From SIG575 sp045542485 (GTDB lineage: Bacteria; Bacillota; Clostridia; Oscillospirales; Acutalibacteraceae): a DNA stretch of 64,000 bases. The number at the start of each line of letters is the position of its first letter. The first letter of the stretch is position 1. The notes under the pieces are model-generated. The model saw nothing but the letters and a program-made list of their open reading frames with translations, searched no databases and was not told the DNA's origin. Location: NCBI GenBank assembly GCA_045542485.1, contig JAZQLC010000051.1:1-64000 (forward strand), read 5' to 3'. Below, one piece after another: positions 42,714-50,210 of the stretch. Both the position numbers and the translations under genes were made by a program.

Positions 42714-44498
42714 TTGGAGAAGGTTGAAAAGAAACAAAGTATGCTCAACGGCGCACTGATTCTTATGATTGCCACGGCACTGGGCTCAATTATCGGTGCT
42801 CTTTACAAGCTTCCTCTTACTGCTCTTATCGGCGAGGTAGGCAGAGGATATTTTGCCTCTGCTTATCAGATTTATGTTCCGATTTATGCAATTTCAATGG
42901 CAGGTCTGCCCGTTGCGGTGTCGAAGCTTGTCAGTGAATATGTAGCATCAAACAGATACCGTGATGCACTGAATGTAAAGAAAATTGCAGGAAGAATGTT
43001 TCTGATTACAGGTGTTGCAGGAACGCTTCTTCTTATGATTCTTGCATATCCTTATGCTGCGCTTATCTGTGAAAAACCGCAGACAGTGTGGAGCATTCTT
43101 GCAATTGCTCCCTCGATATTCTTCTGTTGTCTTATGTCAACTTACAGAGGCTACTACGAGGGCTCACGCAATATGGTGCCCACTGCGGTGACAGAACTTA
43201 TTGAAAATGTTTCCCGACTTGTAATCGGTCTTGCTTTGTCCTACATAGTGATGGATAAAGGTATGGCTTCTTTCAAAGAAACGGGTAAGGTTCTTGGCAA
43301 AACACTGGGAAGCGAAAGCGAAGCGCTCAGTGCACTTTATCCTGTTGCAGCAGCTGCGGCTATTATGGGTGTTACAATCGGCACGATTATAGCATTCCTT
43401 TATATGCACATCCGTTTCAGGGTAAGAGGTACGGGAATTACAAGAGTACAGCTTGTCAATTCGGAACAACCCTATACTAAAGCAGAAACGGCAAAAAGAC
43501 TGATTTCTCTGGCAATTCCTATGGTAATCAGCTCTCTTGTTCTCAATGTATCAAATCTTATCGACGCGTCGCTTATCCAGAAGTGCCTTGCAATCGCCCT
43601 TGATAAGGACTACGATATGATTTACAATATGTATAAGACTTCTCTTGATGCCTCAGGCACTCTCGTGGAGGATACTAAGAATTATCTTGTAGGCTGCTAT
43701 TTTGCATCTCAGGACCTGAGAAATATTATTCCGTCAATTACGATGGCGTTGGGTGTCAGCGCAATTCCCGCGCTCTCTGCGGCATATACCACCAAGGATA
43801 AAAGAACGCAGAAGGTGACAATCGAATCAGTGCTGAGAATTACTGCTCTTATTGCTCTTCCGGCGGGTCTGGGAATGGGTGTTCTTTCAGAGCCTATTCT
43901 TACTCTTTTCTACGGCGGAACAAATTCGCAGAATCTTATTCCCATCGCAGCACCCGTTATGGCAGTGTGCAATTATTTCACTTTCTTCTTTGCTATTTCG
44001 TCGCCCATTACCAATATGCTTCAGTCAATCGGCAGGGCAGACATACCCGTCAAGAGTCTTCTTGTGGGCTCGGTTGCGAAGATTATTGCAGACATAATTC
44101 TTGTGCCCAATCCGAAATATAACATCAAGGGAGCAGTTGTGGGCACTATTCTCTGCTATGTGATAATTGTGGTTGTAAACCTTGCTATGCTCCTTAAAAT
44201 TTCAAAGGTAAGAATCAATTTTATGTCCGTTTTTATAAAGCCCTTTGCCTGTGCAGCACTCAGTGCAGTGGTAGGATTTATGGCTTACAGAGGCATTGAG
44301 CACCTTTTCCCGGTGTCAGATTACAGCCAGAGATTCAACGGCTCTACTATTTCGTGCATAATTTCTATTGTGATTATTATGATTGTTTACCTTATTTCAA
44401 TGCTTTTGGCCCGTGGATTATCGTCAGATGACATAAAAATGCTTCCAAAGGGAGAAAAAATTGCAAAAATGCTTGAAAAATATAAACTTTTAGGTTAA
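42714..44498 (+). CDS. polysaccharide/lipid flippase, SpoVB/YabM-like (MOP superfamily)
   Basis: About 594 residues from the TTG at 42714, behind AGAGGTG at 6 bases. The protein has about 14 membrane segments. The N-terminal block GALILMIATALGSIIGALYKLPLTALIGEVGRGYFASAYQIYVPIYAIS is characteristic of the SpoVB/YabM branch, related to MurJ and Wzx. In B. subtilis yabM precedes yabN (mazG) in the same order as here. It would flip lipid-linked sugars, possibly peptidoglycan precursors in spore or vegetative walls. Confidence 0.92.
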   Translation: MEKVEKKQSMLNGALILMIATALGSIIGALYKLPLTALIGEVGRGYFASAYQIYVPIYAISMAGLPVAVSKLVSEYVASNRYRDALNVKKIAGRMFLITGVAGTLLLMILAYPYAALICEKPQTVWSILAIAPSIFFCCLMSTYRGYYEGSRNMVPTAVTELIENVSRLVIGLALSYIVMDKGMASFKETGKVLGKTLGSESEALSALYPVAAAAAIMGVTIGTIIAFLYMHIRFRVRGTGITRVQLVNSEQPYTKAETAKRLISLAIPMVISSLVLNVSNLIDASLIQKCLAIALDKDYDMIYNMYKTSLDASGTLVEDTKNYLVGCYFASQDLRNIIPSITMALGVSAIPALSAAYTTKDKRTQKVTIESVLRITALIALPAGLGMGVLSEPILTLFYGGTNSQNLIPIAAPVMAVCNYFTFFFAISSPITNMLQSIGRADIPVKSLLVGSVAKIIADIILVPNPKYNIKGAVVGTILCYVIIVVVNLAMLLKISKVRINFMSVFIKPFACAALSAVVGFMAYRGIEHLFPVSDYSQRFNGSTISCIISIVIIMIVYLISMLLARGLSSDDIKMLPKGEKIAKMLEKYKLLG

Positions 44499-44529
44499 AA
44501 TAGATGAAGTGCGCAGGGAGGTCGTTTAA

Positions 44530-45324
44530 ATGATTGACAATTTTGAATTCAAAGACAGATATGATTTCTACGACCTTGTCAGAATTATGAAAGCCCTGAG
44601 AGGCGAGGGTGGTTGTCCGTGGGATGCTGAACAGACTCACGAAAGCATCAGAAAAGACTTCATAGAAGAAACTTATGAGGTCATTGAGGCTATCAACAAA
44701 AAAGACCCTGAGCTTCTTTGTGAGGAACTGGGCGATGTGCTTTTACAGGTTGCCTTTCACGCAGAAATTGAGGAAGAGAAAAATGTCTTCACAATGGACG
44801 ATGTGACTGACGGAATCTGTAAAAAGCTTATCGAAAGACATCCTCATGTTTTCGGTGAAATAAAGGTTGACGGCGTTGCTGATGTCCTTGATAACTGGGA
44901 CACAATCAAACGCAGAACAAAAAACCAGAAAACACAGGCTGAGGCGATGCAGTTTATTCCCCGTGAATTACCTGCACTTATGCGTGCTACAAAAATCCAG
45001 AGCAAAGCTAAAAAAGCAGGTTTTGACTGGGACAACATTGACGATGTTTTTGCAAAGCTTGATGAGGAAATTTCAGAGCTTAAGGAAGCTTATGCATCAG
45101 GCAGAAAAACTGATATTGAAGAAGAGCTTGGAGATGTTCTCTTCACTGCCGTCAATCTTTCAAGATTTCTTGACTGTGACGCAGAGGAGGCGCTCACATC
45201 CTCAAACGATAAATTTATTTCCCGTTACACAAGGGTTGAAGACCTTGCAAGGGAAAGAAATATCGATATGAAAAATACACCTTTGTCAGAGCTTGATAAA
45301 CTCTGGGAGGAAATCAAGGATTGA
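44530..45324 (+). CDS. mazG: nucleoside triphosphate pyrophosphohydrolase MazG
   Basis: 264 residues. Duplicate MazG domains are seen: the first with RGEGGCPWDAEQTHESIRKDFIEETYEVIEAI and EELGDVLLQVAFHA, the second with EISELKEAYASG and EEELGDVLFTAVNLSRFL. It hydrolyses noncanonical or excess NTPs to NMP and diphosphate. It starts the block matching B. subtilis yabN onward. GGGAGG precedes the ATG. Confidence 0.96.
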   Translation: MIDNFEFKDRYDFYDLVRIMKALRGEGGCPWDAEQTHESIRKDFIEETYEVIEAINKKDPELLCEELGDVLLQVAFHAEIEEEKNVFTMDDVTDGICKKLIERHPHVFGEIKVDGVADVLDNWDTIKRRTKNQKTQAEAMQFIPRELPALMRATKIQSKAKKAGFDWDNIDDVFAKLDEEISELKEAYASGRKTDIEEELGDVLFTAVNLSRFLDCDAEEALTSSNDKFISRYTRVEDLARERNIDMKNTPLSELDKLWEEIKD

Positions 45325-45377
45325 TAACATCTCATCGGATGTTTCAAAATAAATATTAAAATGGAGGAAAAAAGCAA

Positions 45378-45647
45378 ATGAATAAGACAGAATTGGTTGC
45401 AGCAGTTGCGGAAAAAGGTTTCTCAAAGAAAGACGCAGAAAAGGCAGTAGCAGCAGTTTTCGGTTCAATCGAAGAAGCTCTCAAGGCTGGCGATAAAGTA
45501 CAGCTCATCGGTTTTGGTACATTTGAAGTTCGTGAACGCGCTGAGAAACAGGGCCGTAACCCCAGAACAGGCGAAACAATGACATTTGCAGCATCAAAAG
45601 TTCCCGCTTTCAAAGCAGGTGCAGCTCTTAAAGCAGCAATTAAATAA
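45378..45647 (+). CDS. hup: HU-family DNA-binding protein
   Basis: 89 residues, standard size. The sequence MNKTELVAAVAEKGFSKKDAEKAV and the DNA-clasping arm GFGTFEVRERAEKQGRNPRTGE are typical of HU. It bends and compacts DNA. Strong codon bias suggests high expression. It has a GGAGG ribosome site and a terminator after it. The 53-base gap before it contains AACATC/GATGTT, a small inverted repeat, and a weak TTGATA-like -35 box. Insertion of hup between mazG and rqcP is common in Clostridia. Confidence 0.97.
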   Translation: MNKTELVAAVAEKGFSKKDAEKAVAAVFGSIEEALKAGDKVQLIGFGTFEVRERAEKQGRNPRTGETMTFAASKVPAFKAGAALKAAIK

Positions 45648-45667
45648 TTTCGGCAAATATTTTTCTG

Positions 45668-45699
45668 AGGGGACAACTGATGTTGTCCCCTTGAATTTT
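45668..45699 (+). terminator. rho-independent terminator after hup
   Basis: GGGGACAAC (45669-45677) pairs with GTTGTCCCC (45682-45690) around a 4-base loop, followed by TTGAATTTT. Incomplete termination would let the downstream genes be read. Confidence 0.8.
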
Positions 45700-45713
45700 A
45701 GGAGTGAAGATTT

Positions 45714-45953
45714 ATGCGACTTGATAAATATCTGAAGGTTTCACGACTTATCAAAAGGCGCACGGTTGCAAACGAGGTCTGTGATGCAAAGCACGTAACT
45801 GTCAACGGCAAAATAGCGAGAGCATCCTATGATGTGAAAGTCGGAGATGTGATTGAAATTCAGATGGGAGCAAATGTCACGAAAGCAGAGGTGCTGTGTG
45901 TAACTGAACACGCAACCAAGAGTGACGCGTCCCTTATGTACAAAATTATCTGA
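45714..45953 (+). CDS. rqcP: S4-domain RNA-binding protein RqcP (YabO)
   Basis: 79 residues, almost wholly an S4 domain (MRLDKYLKVSRLIKRRTVANEVCDAKHVTVNG). RqcP works with RqcH in ribosome-associated quality control, supporting alanine tailing of stalled chains on 50S subunits. The gene order mazG-(hup)-rqcP-yabP is the conserved Firmicutes arrangement. The start follows AGGAG at about 10 bases. Confidence 0.93.
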   Translation: MRLDKYLKVSRLIKRRTVANEVCDAKHVTVNGKIARASYDVKVGDVIEIQMGANVTKAEVLCVTEHATKSDASLMYKII

Positions 45954-45956
45954 ATA

Positions 45957-46005
45957 ATAAAACCTTCCACAGAATATATTTTACTATATTCTAACGGGAG
46001 GTTTT
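45957..46005 (+). other. hairpin that sequesters the yabP ribosome site
   Basis: AGAATATA (45971-45978) pairs perfectly with TATATTCT (45985-45992). Further out, AAAACC (45957-45962) pairs with GGTTTT (46000-46005) and TTCC with GGGA in imperfect register, so GGGAGG (45996-46001), the yabP ribosome site, lies in the 3' arm. A T-rich tract follows, so the element may be a partial terminator or a translational switch. Confidence 0.55.
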
Positions 46006-46012
46006 GTTGTTT

Positions 46013-46288
46013 ATGGAGGAAAGAAAAATTAAAATGCCTCATTCGCTTGTAATGGAGGACAGGAGCACTATGTCTGTCACGGGGGTGAGAGATGTGGACA
46101 GCTTTGACGAAAGTACCGTCATTGTTTTTACCGACGCAGGTGAGCTGACGGTAAAGGGCAGTGACCTTCACATAAAAAATCTGAACACCGAAGCCGGAGA
46201 GGTTTCTCTCGAGGGCAAAATATCAGCCCTGTCATATGATGACCAGGTTGTGCGCGAATCAGGTTTTTTCTCGAAAATTTTCAGGTGA
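46013..46288 (+). CDS. yabP: sporulation protein YabP
   Basis: About 91 residues from the ATG at 46013; TTG codons at 46004 and 46007 are in-frame alternatives nearer to the GGGAGG. The sequence SLVMEDRSTMSVTGVRDVDSFDESTVIVFTDAGELTVKGSDLHI is characteristic of the YabP/YqfC family, needed for spore development. It implies an endospore-forming ancestry. It lies 6 bases before yabQ. Confidence 0.92.
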   Translation: MEERKIKMPHSLVMEDRSTMSVTGVRDVDSFDESTVIVFTDAGELTVKGSDLHIKNLNTEAGEVSLEGKISALSYDDQVVRESGFFSKIFR

Positions 46289-46294
46289 TGAAAT

Positions 46295-46789
46295 ATGTAT
46301 CTTGCCACAATCGGTGAGCAGAGCCGTATTTTTTTCTATTCCGTGGGTATGGGCTTCCTGCTGGGGATTTTTTACTCTCTTCTTGAATTGGTGGGATTTT
46401 TTCTGCCTGAAAAAAGGAGGTATATAATACCGCGGGATATATTTTTTATGATTGTTTCGGGTATTCTTCTTTTTCTTTTCACCTTGTCGCTCAATAAGGG
46501 AAAAACAGAGTTTCATATTTACTCGGGTGCAGCGGCAGGATTTTTCATCTGTTTTTTCACTCTCGGAAAGTTTTTCAGAAAGACGGGCAGGTCCTTTGCT
46601 CAGCGTCTCGGGGGTATTTTCATAAAATTCAGCAGAAGAATTTTAAAGATAAAAGAAAAAATCAGGAAAAAAGAAGAAGAAAAAATGAAAAAAAGTGAAA
46701 TTTCCTCAAATTTACTATTGCAAGATGATGAAAGGTTGTTGTATAATGGTAAAGATAATGATTCGGTAGGAAGTGGGGAAGAGAAATGA
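46295..46789 (+). CDS. yabQ: spore cortex biosynthesis protein YabQ
   Basis: 164 residues. Four hydrophobic segments in the first 95 residues (for example FFYSVGMGFLLGIFYSLLELVGFF) are followed by a very Lys-rich cytoplasmic tail with REKIRKKEEEKMKK-like repeats. YabQ is a mother-cell membrane protein required for spore cortex formation in B. subtilis. The stop overlaps the divIC start by 4 bases. Confidence 0.9.
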   Translation: MYLATIGEQSRIFFYSVGMGFLLGIFYSLLELVGFFLPEKRRYIIPRDIFFMIVSGILLFLFTLSLNKGKTEFHIYSGAAAGFFICFFTLGKFFRKTGRSFAQRLGGIFIKFSRRILKIKEKIRKKEEEKMKKSEISSNLLLQDDERLLYNGKDNDSVGSGEEK

Positions 46790-47067
46790 AATCTTTGTTC
46801 AGTAACAAAAGCTTTGTGTTGATTGTTGCTACGGTTGCGTTTGTCTGCTTCTCTGCCGTGCTTATTGTCAATCTCACCTCTACGGCAGTTTCCAAGACAA
46901 AGGAACTTGCGGCACTTCGCGAAGAACTGGCATCTCAGAATGCTGCTAATGAAGAACTTGAGCATGAACTTGCAAACGGTATCAGCGAGGACGAGATGGA
47001 GTATATTGCGCGTAATGAATTAGGTTACATATTGCCCGGGGAGCATGTTTACGCAGATGCGTCCTGA
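46786..47067 (+). CDS. divIC: septum formation initiator DivIC/FtsB
   Basis: 93 residues. One membrane segment (about 7-30) is followed by a coiled coil, KTKELAALREELASQNAANEELEHEL, and the FtsB-like C-terminus SEDEMEYIARNELGYILPGEHVY. It acts in the FtsL-DivIC-DivIB complex that activates septal wall synthesis. Translationally coupled to yabQ. Confidence 0.93.
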   Translation: MKSLFSNKSFVLIVATVAFVCFSAVLIVNLTSTAVSKTKELAALREELASQNAANEELEHELANGISEDEMEYIARNELGYILPGEHVYADAS

Positions 47068-47110
47068 GCAAGTGAAATAAAAAACATTTTCGGAGGAAGT
47101 CAGTTAGCTT

Positions 47111-47563
47111 ATGCAGTTAGAAATCGGAACAATCTGTGACGGTAAAGTCAGCGGAATTACAAACTTTGGTGCTTTTATATCATTACCCGGCGGAAAAACG
47201 GGAATGGTACATATTTCTGAGGTGTCAAACAAGTTTATAAAAGACATCAGAGAAGTTCTCACTGAAAATCAGGAGGTTAAGGTTAAGGTTATTTCCATCA
47301 GCGAAGAGGGAAAAATCAGCCTTTCAATCAAACAGACTGAGAAGCAGGAGGAAAAGCCTGAAAGACCAAGAAAACCCAGACCTCCCAGAAACGCAGATGT
47401 ATGGCAGGGCTCTAAGAGCGAACCCAGAGAAAATATGTCATTTGAAGATATGATGGCAAGATTCAAGCAGGTTAGCGATGAAAAAATGACAGACCTCAAG
47501 CGTTCAAAGGAATCAAAGCACGGCGGCTTCTCAAGAGGTGCGCGTAAAGGTCAGAACGGCTGA
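47111..47563 (+). CDS. S1-domain RNA-binding protein (YabR-like)
   Basis: 150 residues. An N-terminal S1 domain (GTICDGKVSGITNFGAFISLPGGKTGMVHISEVSNKFIKDIREVL) is followed by a basic, Pro-rich disordered tail. It corresponds to yabR after divIC in B. subtilis. It is related to general stress protein 13, and probably binds ribosomes or mRNA. GGAGG precedes the ATG. Confidence 0.93.
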   Translation: MQLEIGTICDGKVSGITNFGAFISLPGGKTGMVHISEVSNKFIKDIREVLTENQEVKVKVISISEEGKISLSIKQTEKQEEKPERPRKPRPPRNADVWQGSKSEPRENMSFEDMMARFKQVSDEKMTDLKRSKESKHGGFSRGARKGQNG

Positions 47564-47616
47564 TAAATTGCTTTGATACGGACATAATAAAAAATAAACG
47601 AAAGGATGTTACGGTT

Positions 47617-47820
47617 ATGGAAAGCGTAAACAAAGAAATGCTCATTGGCGATATTCTCGATAAAGCACCCGAAACAGCTCAGTTCTTCCTTGCTATGGGA
47701 ATGCACTGCCTCGGTTGCCCTTCAGCAAGAGGCGAAAGCATTGAACAGGCTTGTATGGTTCACGGCACAGATGCTGACGAGCTTGTAAGCAATATCAATG
47801 AATTCCTTGCATCTAAATAA
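47617..47820 (+). CDS. DUF1858-domain protein
   Basis: 67 residues forming one DUF1858 domain: INKEMLIGDIL-like start (VNKEMLIGDILDKAPETAQFFLAMGMHCLGCPSARGESIEQAC). The CLGC pair is typical and suggests disulfide or metal chemistry; related domains precede hybrid-cluster or ScdA proteins that repair iron-sulfur centres. Its own role is unknown. It stands alone before a terminator. Confidence 0.9.
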   Translation: MESVNKEMLIGDILDKAPETAQFFLAMGMHCLGCPSARGESIEQACMVHGTDADELVSNINEFLASK

Positions 47821-47830
47821 GAAAAAACAC

Positions 47831-47868
47831 ATCAGACCGTATCGCACGATGCGGTCTGATTTTTTATT
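47831..47868 (+). terminator. rho-independent terminator after the DUF1858 gene
   Basis: ATCAGACCG (47831-47839) pairs with CGGTCTGAT (47852-47860), with extra pairing inside the loop, followed by TTTTTATT. Confidence 0.9.
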
Positions 47869-47875
47869 GTTTTAC

Positions 47876-47904
47876 TTGAATAAACAGCTGATTTATGATA
47901 GAAT
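47876..47904 (+). promoter_or_regulatory. sigma-A promoter of trmN6
   Basis: TTGAAT (47876-47881) and TAGAAT (47899-47904) are 17 bases apart, 28 bases before the ATG at 47933. Confidence 0.75.
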
Positions 47905-47932
47905 GTATTATTAAATATTTCAGGTGGATTTT

Positions 47933-48649
47933 ATGGAAAACAAGTCTGTAAAAACTGAATATCTGGGCGGCAACATAACTGCAGTTGTGTCTGAGGAACA
48001 CACCTTCGGCACAGATGCCGTTCTGCTTTCACGGTTTGCTCAGGCAAAACGCAAGGATGTCTGCTGCGACCTTGGTACGGGCTGCGGAATTATCCCACTT
48101 CTGTGGCTGAGAGAGGAAATGTACAATACGGTAACGGCAGTGGAGATTCAGGAAAACGCCTGTGAGCTTGTCAGGGAGGCAATAAAACTTAACTGCCTTG
48201 ACGAAAAGCTTGAAATCATCAACTGTGACCTGCGTGAACATACGGAAAAACTGCCTATGGGTAAATTTTCGCTTGTTACTTTCAATCCCCCGTACTTTTC
48301 AGTGGATTCAGGCGTTTCGAGTCCCAACGAAAGTGCAAGGATTGCAAGGCACGAAATTATGTCAGATATTTTCGAGGGTGCAAAATGCGCATCATACATT
48401 CTGAAATTCGGCGGAAGGTTCTGCGTCTGTCACAGACCTGAAAGACTTCCTGATGTTTTCGAGGCTATGAGGAAATACGGCATTGAGCCTAAGAGAATGG
48501 CATTTTGCAGAAGAAATAAAAATATGAAACCGTTTCTTGTTCTTGTGGAGGGAAAAAAAGGCGCAAAGCCCTCTCTCACAGTTGAAGAAGAAATTCTGAT
48601 GGCTGACGAAAACGGAAACTACATTGACGGAATTTACGGAGGTGAATGA
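47933..48649 (+). CDS. trmN6: tRNA1(Val) (adenine37-N6)-methyltransferase
   Basis: 238 residues from the ATG at 47933, which follows CAGGTGG at 6 bases; a GTG at 47924 lies in that site. The SAM-binding motif is CCDLGTGCGIIPLLWL, and the adenine-N6 signature is FNPPYF. The FGTDAVLLSRFAQ start is typical of the YabB/TrmN6 group. It methylates A37 of tRNA-Val. rsmI follows after one base; the two often occur together. Confidence 0.93.
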   Translation: MENKSVKTEYLGGNITAVVSEEHTFGTDAVLLSRFAQAKRKDVCCDLGTGCGIIPLLWLREEMYNTVTAVEIQENACELVREAIKLNCLDEKLEIINCDLREHTEKLPMGKFSLVTFNPPYFSVDSGVSSPNESARIARHEIMSDIFEGAKCASYILKFGGRFCVCHRPERLPDVFEAMRKYGIEPKRMAFCRRNKNMKPFLVLVEGKKGAKPSLTVEEEILMADENGNYIDGIYGGE

Positions 48650-48650
48650 T

Positions 48651-49475
48651 TTGGGAAAGCTTTATGTTGTGGGAACGCCTATCGGAAACCTTGGCGATTT
48701 TTCTCCGAGAGCTGTAAATACTCTGGAGGAGTGTAATTTTATCGCAGCAGAAGACACAAGGGTCACTCTGAAACTTCTCAATCATTTCGGAATAAAAAAG
48801 CAGATGATAAGCTATTTTGAGCATAACAGAACTGAGCAGGGTGAAAAAATTCTTGCAAGACTTCTGTCGGGTGAAACCTGTGCTCTTGTTACAGATGCAG
48901 GAATGCCTGCTATCTCAGACCCGGGTGAGGACTTAGTCCGTCTCTGCCACGAAAACGGAGTAACAGTGGAATCTGTCCCCGGTCCCTGCGCGTTTTCAAC
49001 TGCACTTGCAATTTCCGGAATGCCCAGCGGAAGATTTACATTTGAGGGATTCCTCAGCGTAACAAAAAACAGCAGAAGAGAGCATCTCCAGTCTCTCAGA
49101 GACGAAAAAAGAACGATGATTTTCTATGAAGCACCTCACAAATTGGGTGCGACTCTCAAGGATATGTACGAGTTTTTCGGCGACAGAAATATTGCCATTG
49201 TCAGGGAAATTACGAAAATCCACGAAGAGGTTATAAGGACAACCTTTTCCGAGGCTGTGAGAAATTACGGCGACGGGGGTCTCAAAGGTGAAATCGTACT
49301 GATAATTGACGGAAAGAAAGAAGAAAAAAAGGAAATCAGCCTTGAAGATGCAGTGCAGATTGCCCTTGAAAAAATGAAAGAGGGCTTCTCTAAAAACGAG
49401 AGTGCAAAGTTTGCCGCAAAGCAGACGGGCATCAGAAAAGGTGAAATATATTCTGAGCTTATGGAGGTAGAATAA
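48651..49475 (+). CDS. rsmI: 16S rRNA (cytidine1402-2'-O)-methyltransferase
   Basis: 274 residues from the TTG at 48651, with GGAGGTG before it. The start MGKLYVVGTPIGNLGDFSPRAVNTL and the motifs AEDTR, SYFEHNR, LVTDAGMPAISDPG and VPGPCAF are diagnostic. It modifies the ribosomal decoding centre. The stop overlaps the next gene's ATG (TAATG). Confidence 0.96.
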   Translation: MGKLYVVGTPIGNLGDFSPRAVNTLEECNFIAAEDTRVTLKLLNHFGIKKQMISYFEHNRTEQGEKILARLLSGETCALVTDAGMPAISDPGEDLVRLCHENGVTVESVPGPCAFSTALAISGMPSGRFTFEGFLSVTKNSRREHLQSLRDEKRTMIFYEAPHKLGATLKDMYEFFGDRNIAIVREITKIHEEVIRTTFSEAVRNYGDGGLKGEIVLIIDGKKEEKKEISLEDAVQIALEKMKEGFSKNESAKFAAKQTGIRKGEIYSELMEVE

Positions 49476-50098
49476 TGCAGGCGTTTATTGAGTATTTCAA
49501 AGAGTACAGGATTCTGTTTCTGATTCTTTTTGTGCTTCTTGTTATTCTTGTTGTTGTCTACGCAAAAATGGGCAAGACAATGCAGAAAAGAAAAGCAGAA
49601 AAGGAAGCGCTTATCAGAAAACTTGACCATATGAAAAAGATAAGAGAAGATTATGCTGAACTGACAGAGGAAAAAATTCTTTCAGATGACGGGGAAAATC
49701 TTCTTGAGGGTGTGGCAGACAACATTCAGGTCAGACTTGAAAAGACAGAGGATATGAATGACGCCTTTGAAAATCTCAGTGAGGCGGAAAAAATTGTGTA
49801 CGCTTTTCATTTCTTCCTTGATGAGGCAAAGGAAAAGCCTTCCGAATTTTTCAGAAACTTCACAAAGCCTCTGACACCGTACGCTCTTTCAGGCTGTGAA
49901 AAGTTTTTTTCAAAAGATGTAGCTGACCTTATCAGAGAGATGTATGATTCCTATGACGAGGACAACGAAACTGCCTCTGTGATTCCTGAGAAAATTGCCT
50001 CTCTTGATGAAAAAATCATCTCTGCCGACGCCTTTTGTGATGCCGGAGCAAAGGCGGCAGAATACATCAGGGAAAATGTTACATACTTTGTCCGCTGA
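49475..50098 (+). CDS. unknown single-pass membrane protein
   Basis: 207 residues. One hydrophobic segment (about 11-32, RILFLILFVLLVILVVVYAKM) is followed by a charged, mainly helical, acidic domain with few cysteines. No motif is recognised. It is translationally coupled to rsmI and ends before the region that leads to the TPR cluster. The cytoplasmic or outer location of the large domain is uncertain. Confidence 0.75.
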   Translation: MQAFIEYFKEYRILFLILFVLLVILVVVYAKMGKTMQKRKAEKEALIRKLDHMKKIREDYAELTEEKILSDDGENLLEGVADNIQVRLEKTEDMNDAFENLSEAEKIVYAFHFFLDEAKEKPSEFFRNFTKPLTPYALSGCEKFFSKDVADLIREMYDSYDEDNETASVIPEKIASLDEKIISADAFCDAGAKAAEYIRENVTYFVR

Positions 50099-50146
50099 AG
50101 TTCATAATTTTTTTAATTCTCTTACAAGAGAATGTTGATTTATCTG

Positions 50147-50175
50147 TTGATAAATAAAGGCATATATAGTATAAT
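50147..50175 (+). promoter_or_regulatory. sigma-A promoter of the TPR/DUF5058 cluster
   Basis: TTGATA (50147-50152) and TATAAT (50170-50175) are 17 bases apart, about 35 bases before the TTG start at 50211. A small ATTCTCTT/AAGAGAAT inverted repeat just upstream might be a weak terminator for the preceding gene. Confidence 0.8.
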
Positions 50176-50210
50176 ATAATTTAAAATAAAACAAGTAAGG
50201 AGGAATTATC

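Noticed and set aside
45321..45377. Promoter for hup from TTGATA at the mazG stop
   Set aside because: No acceptable -10 lies at 16 to 18 bases, so it is mentioned only in the gene entry and not called.
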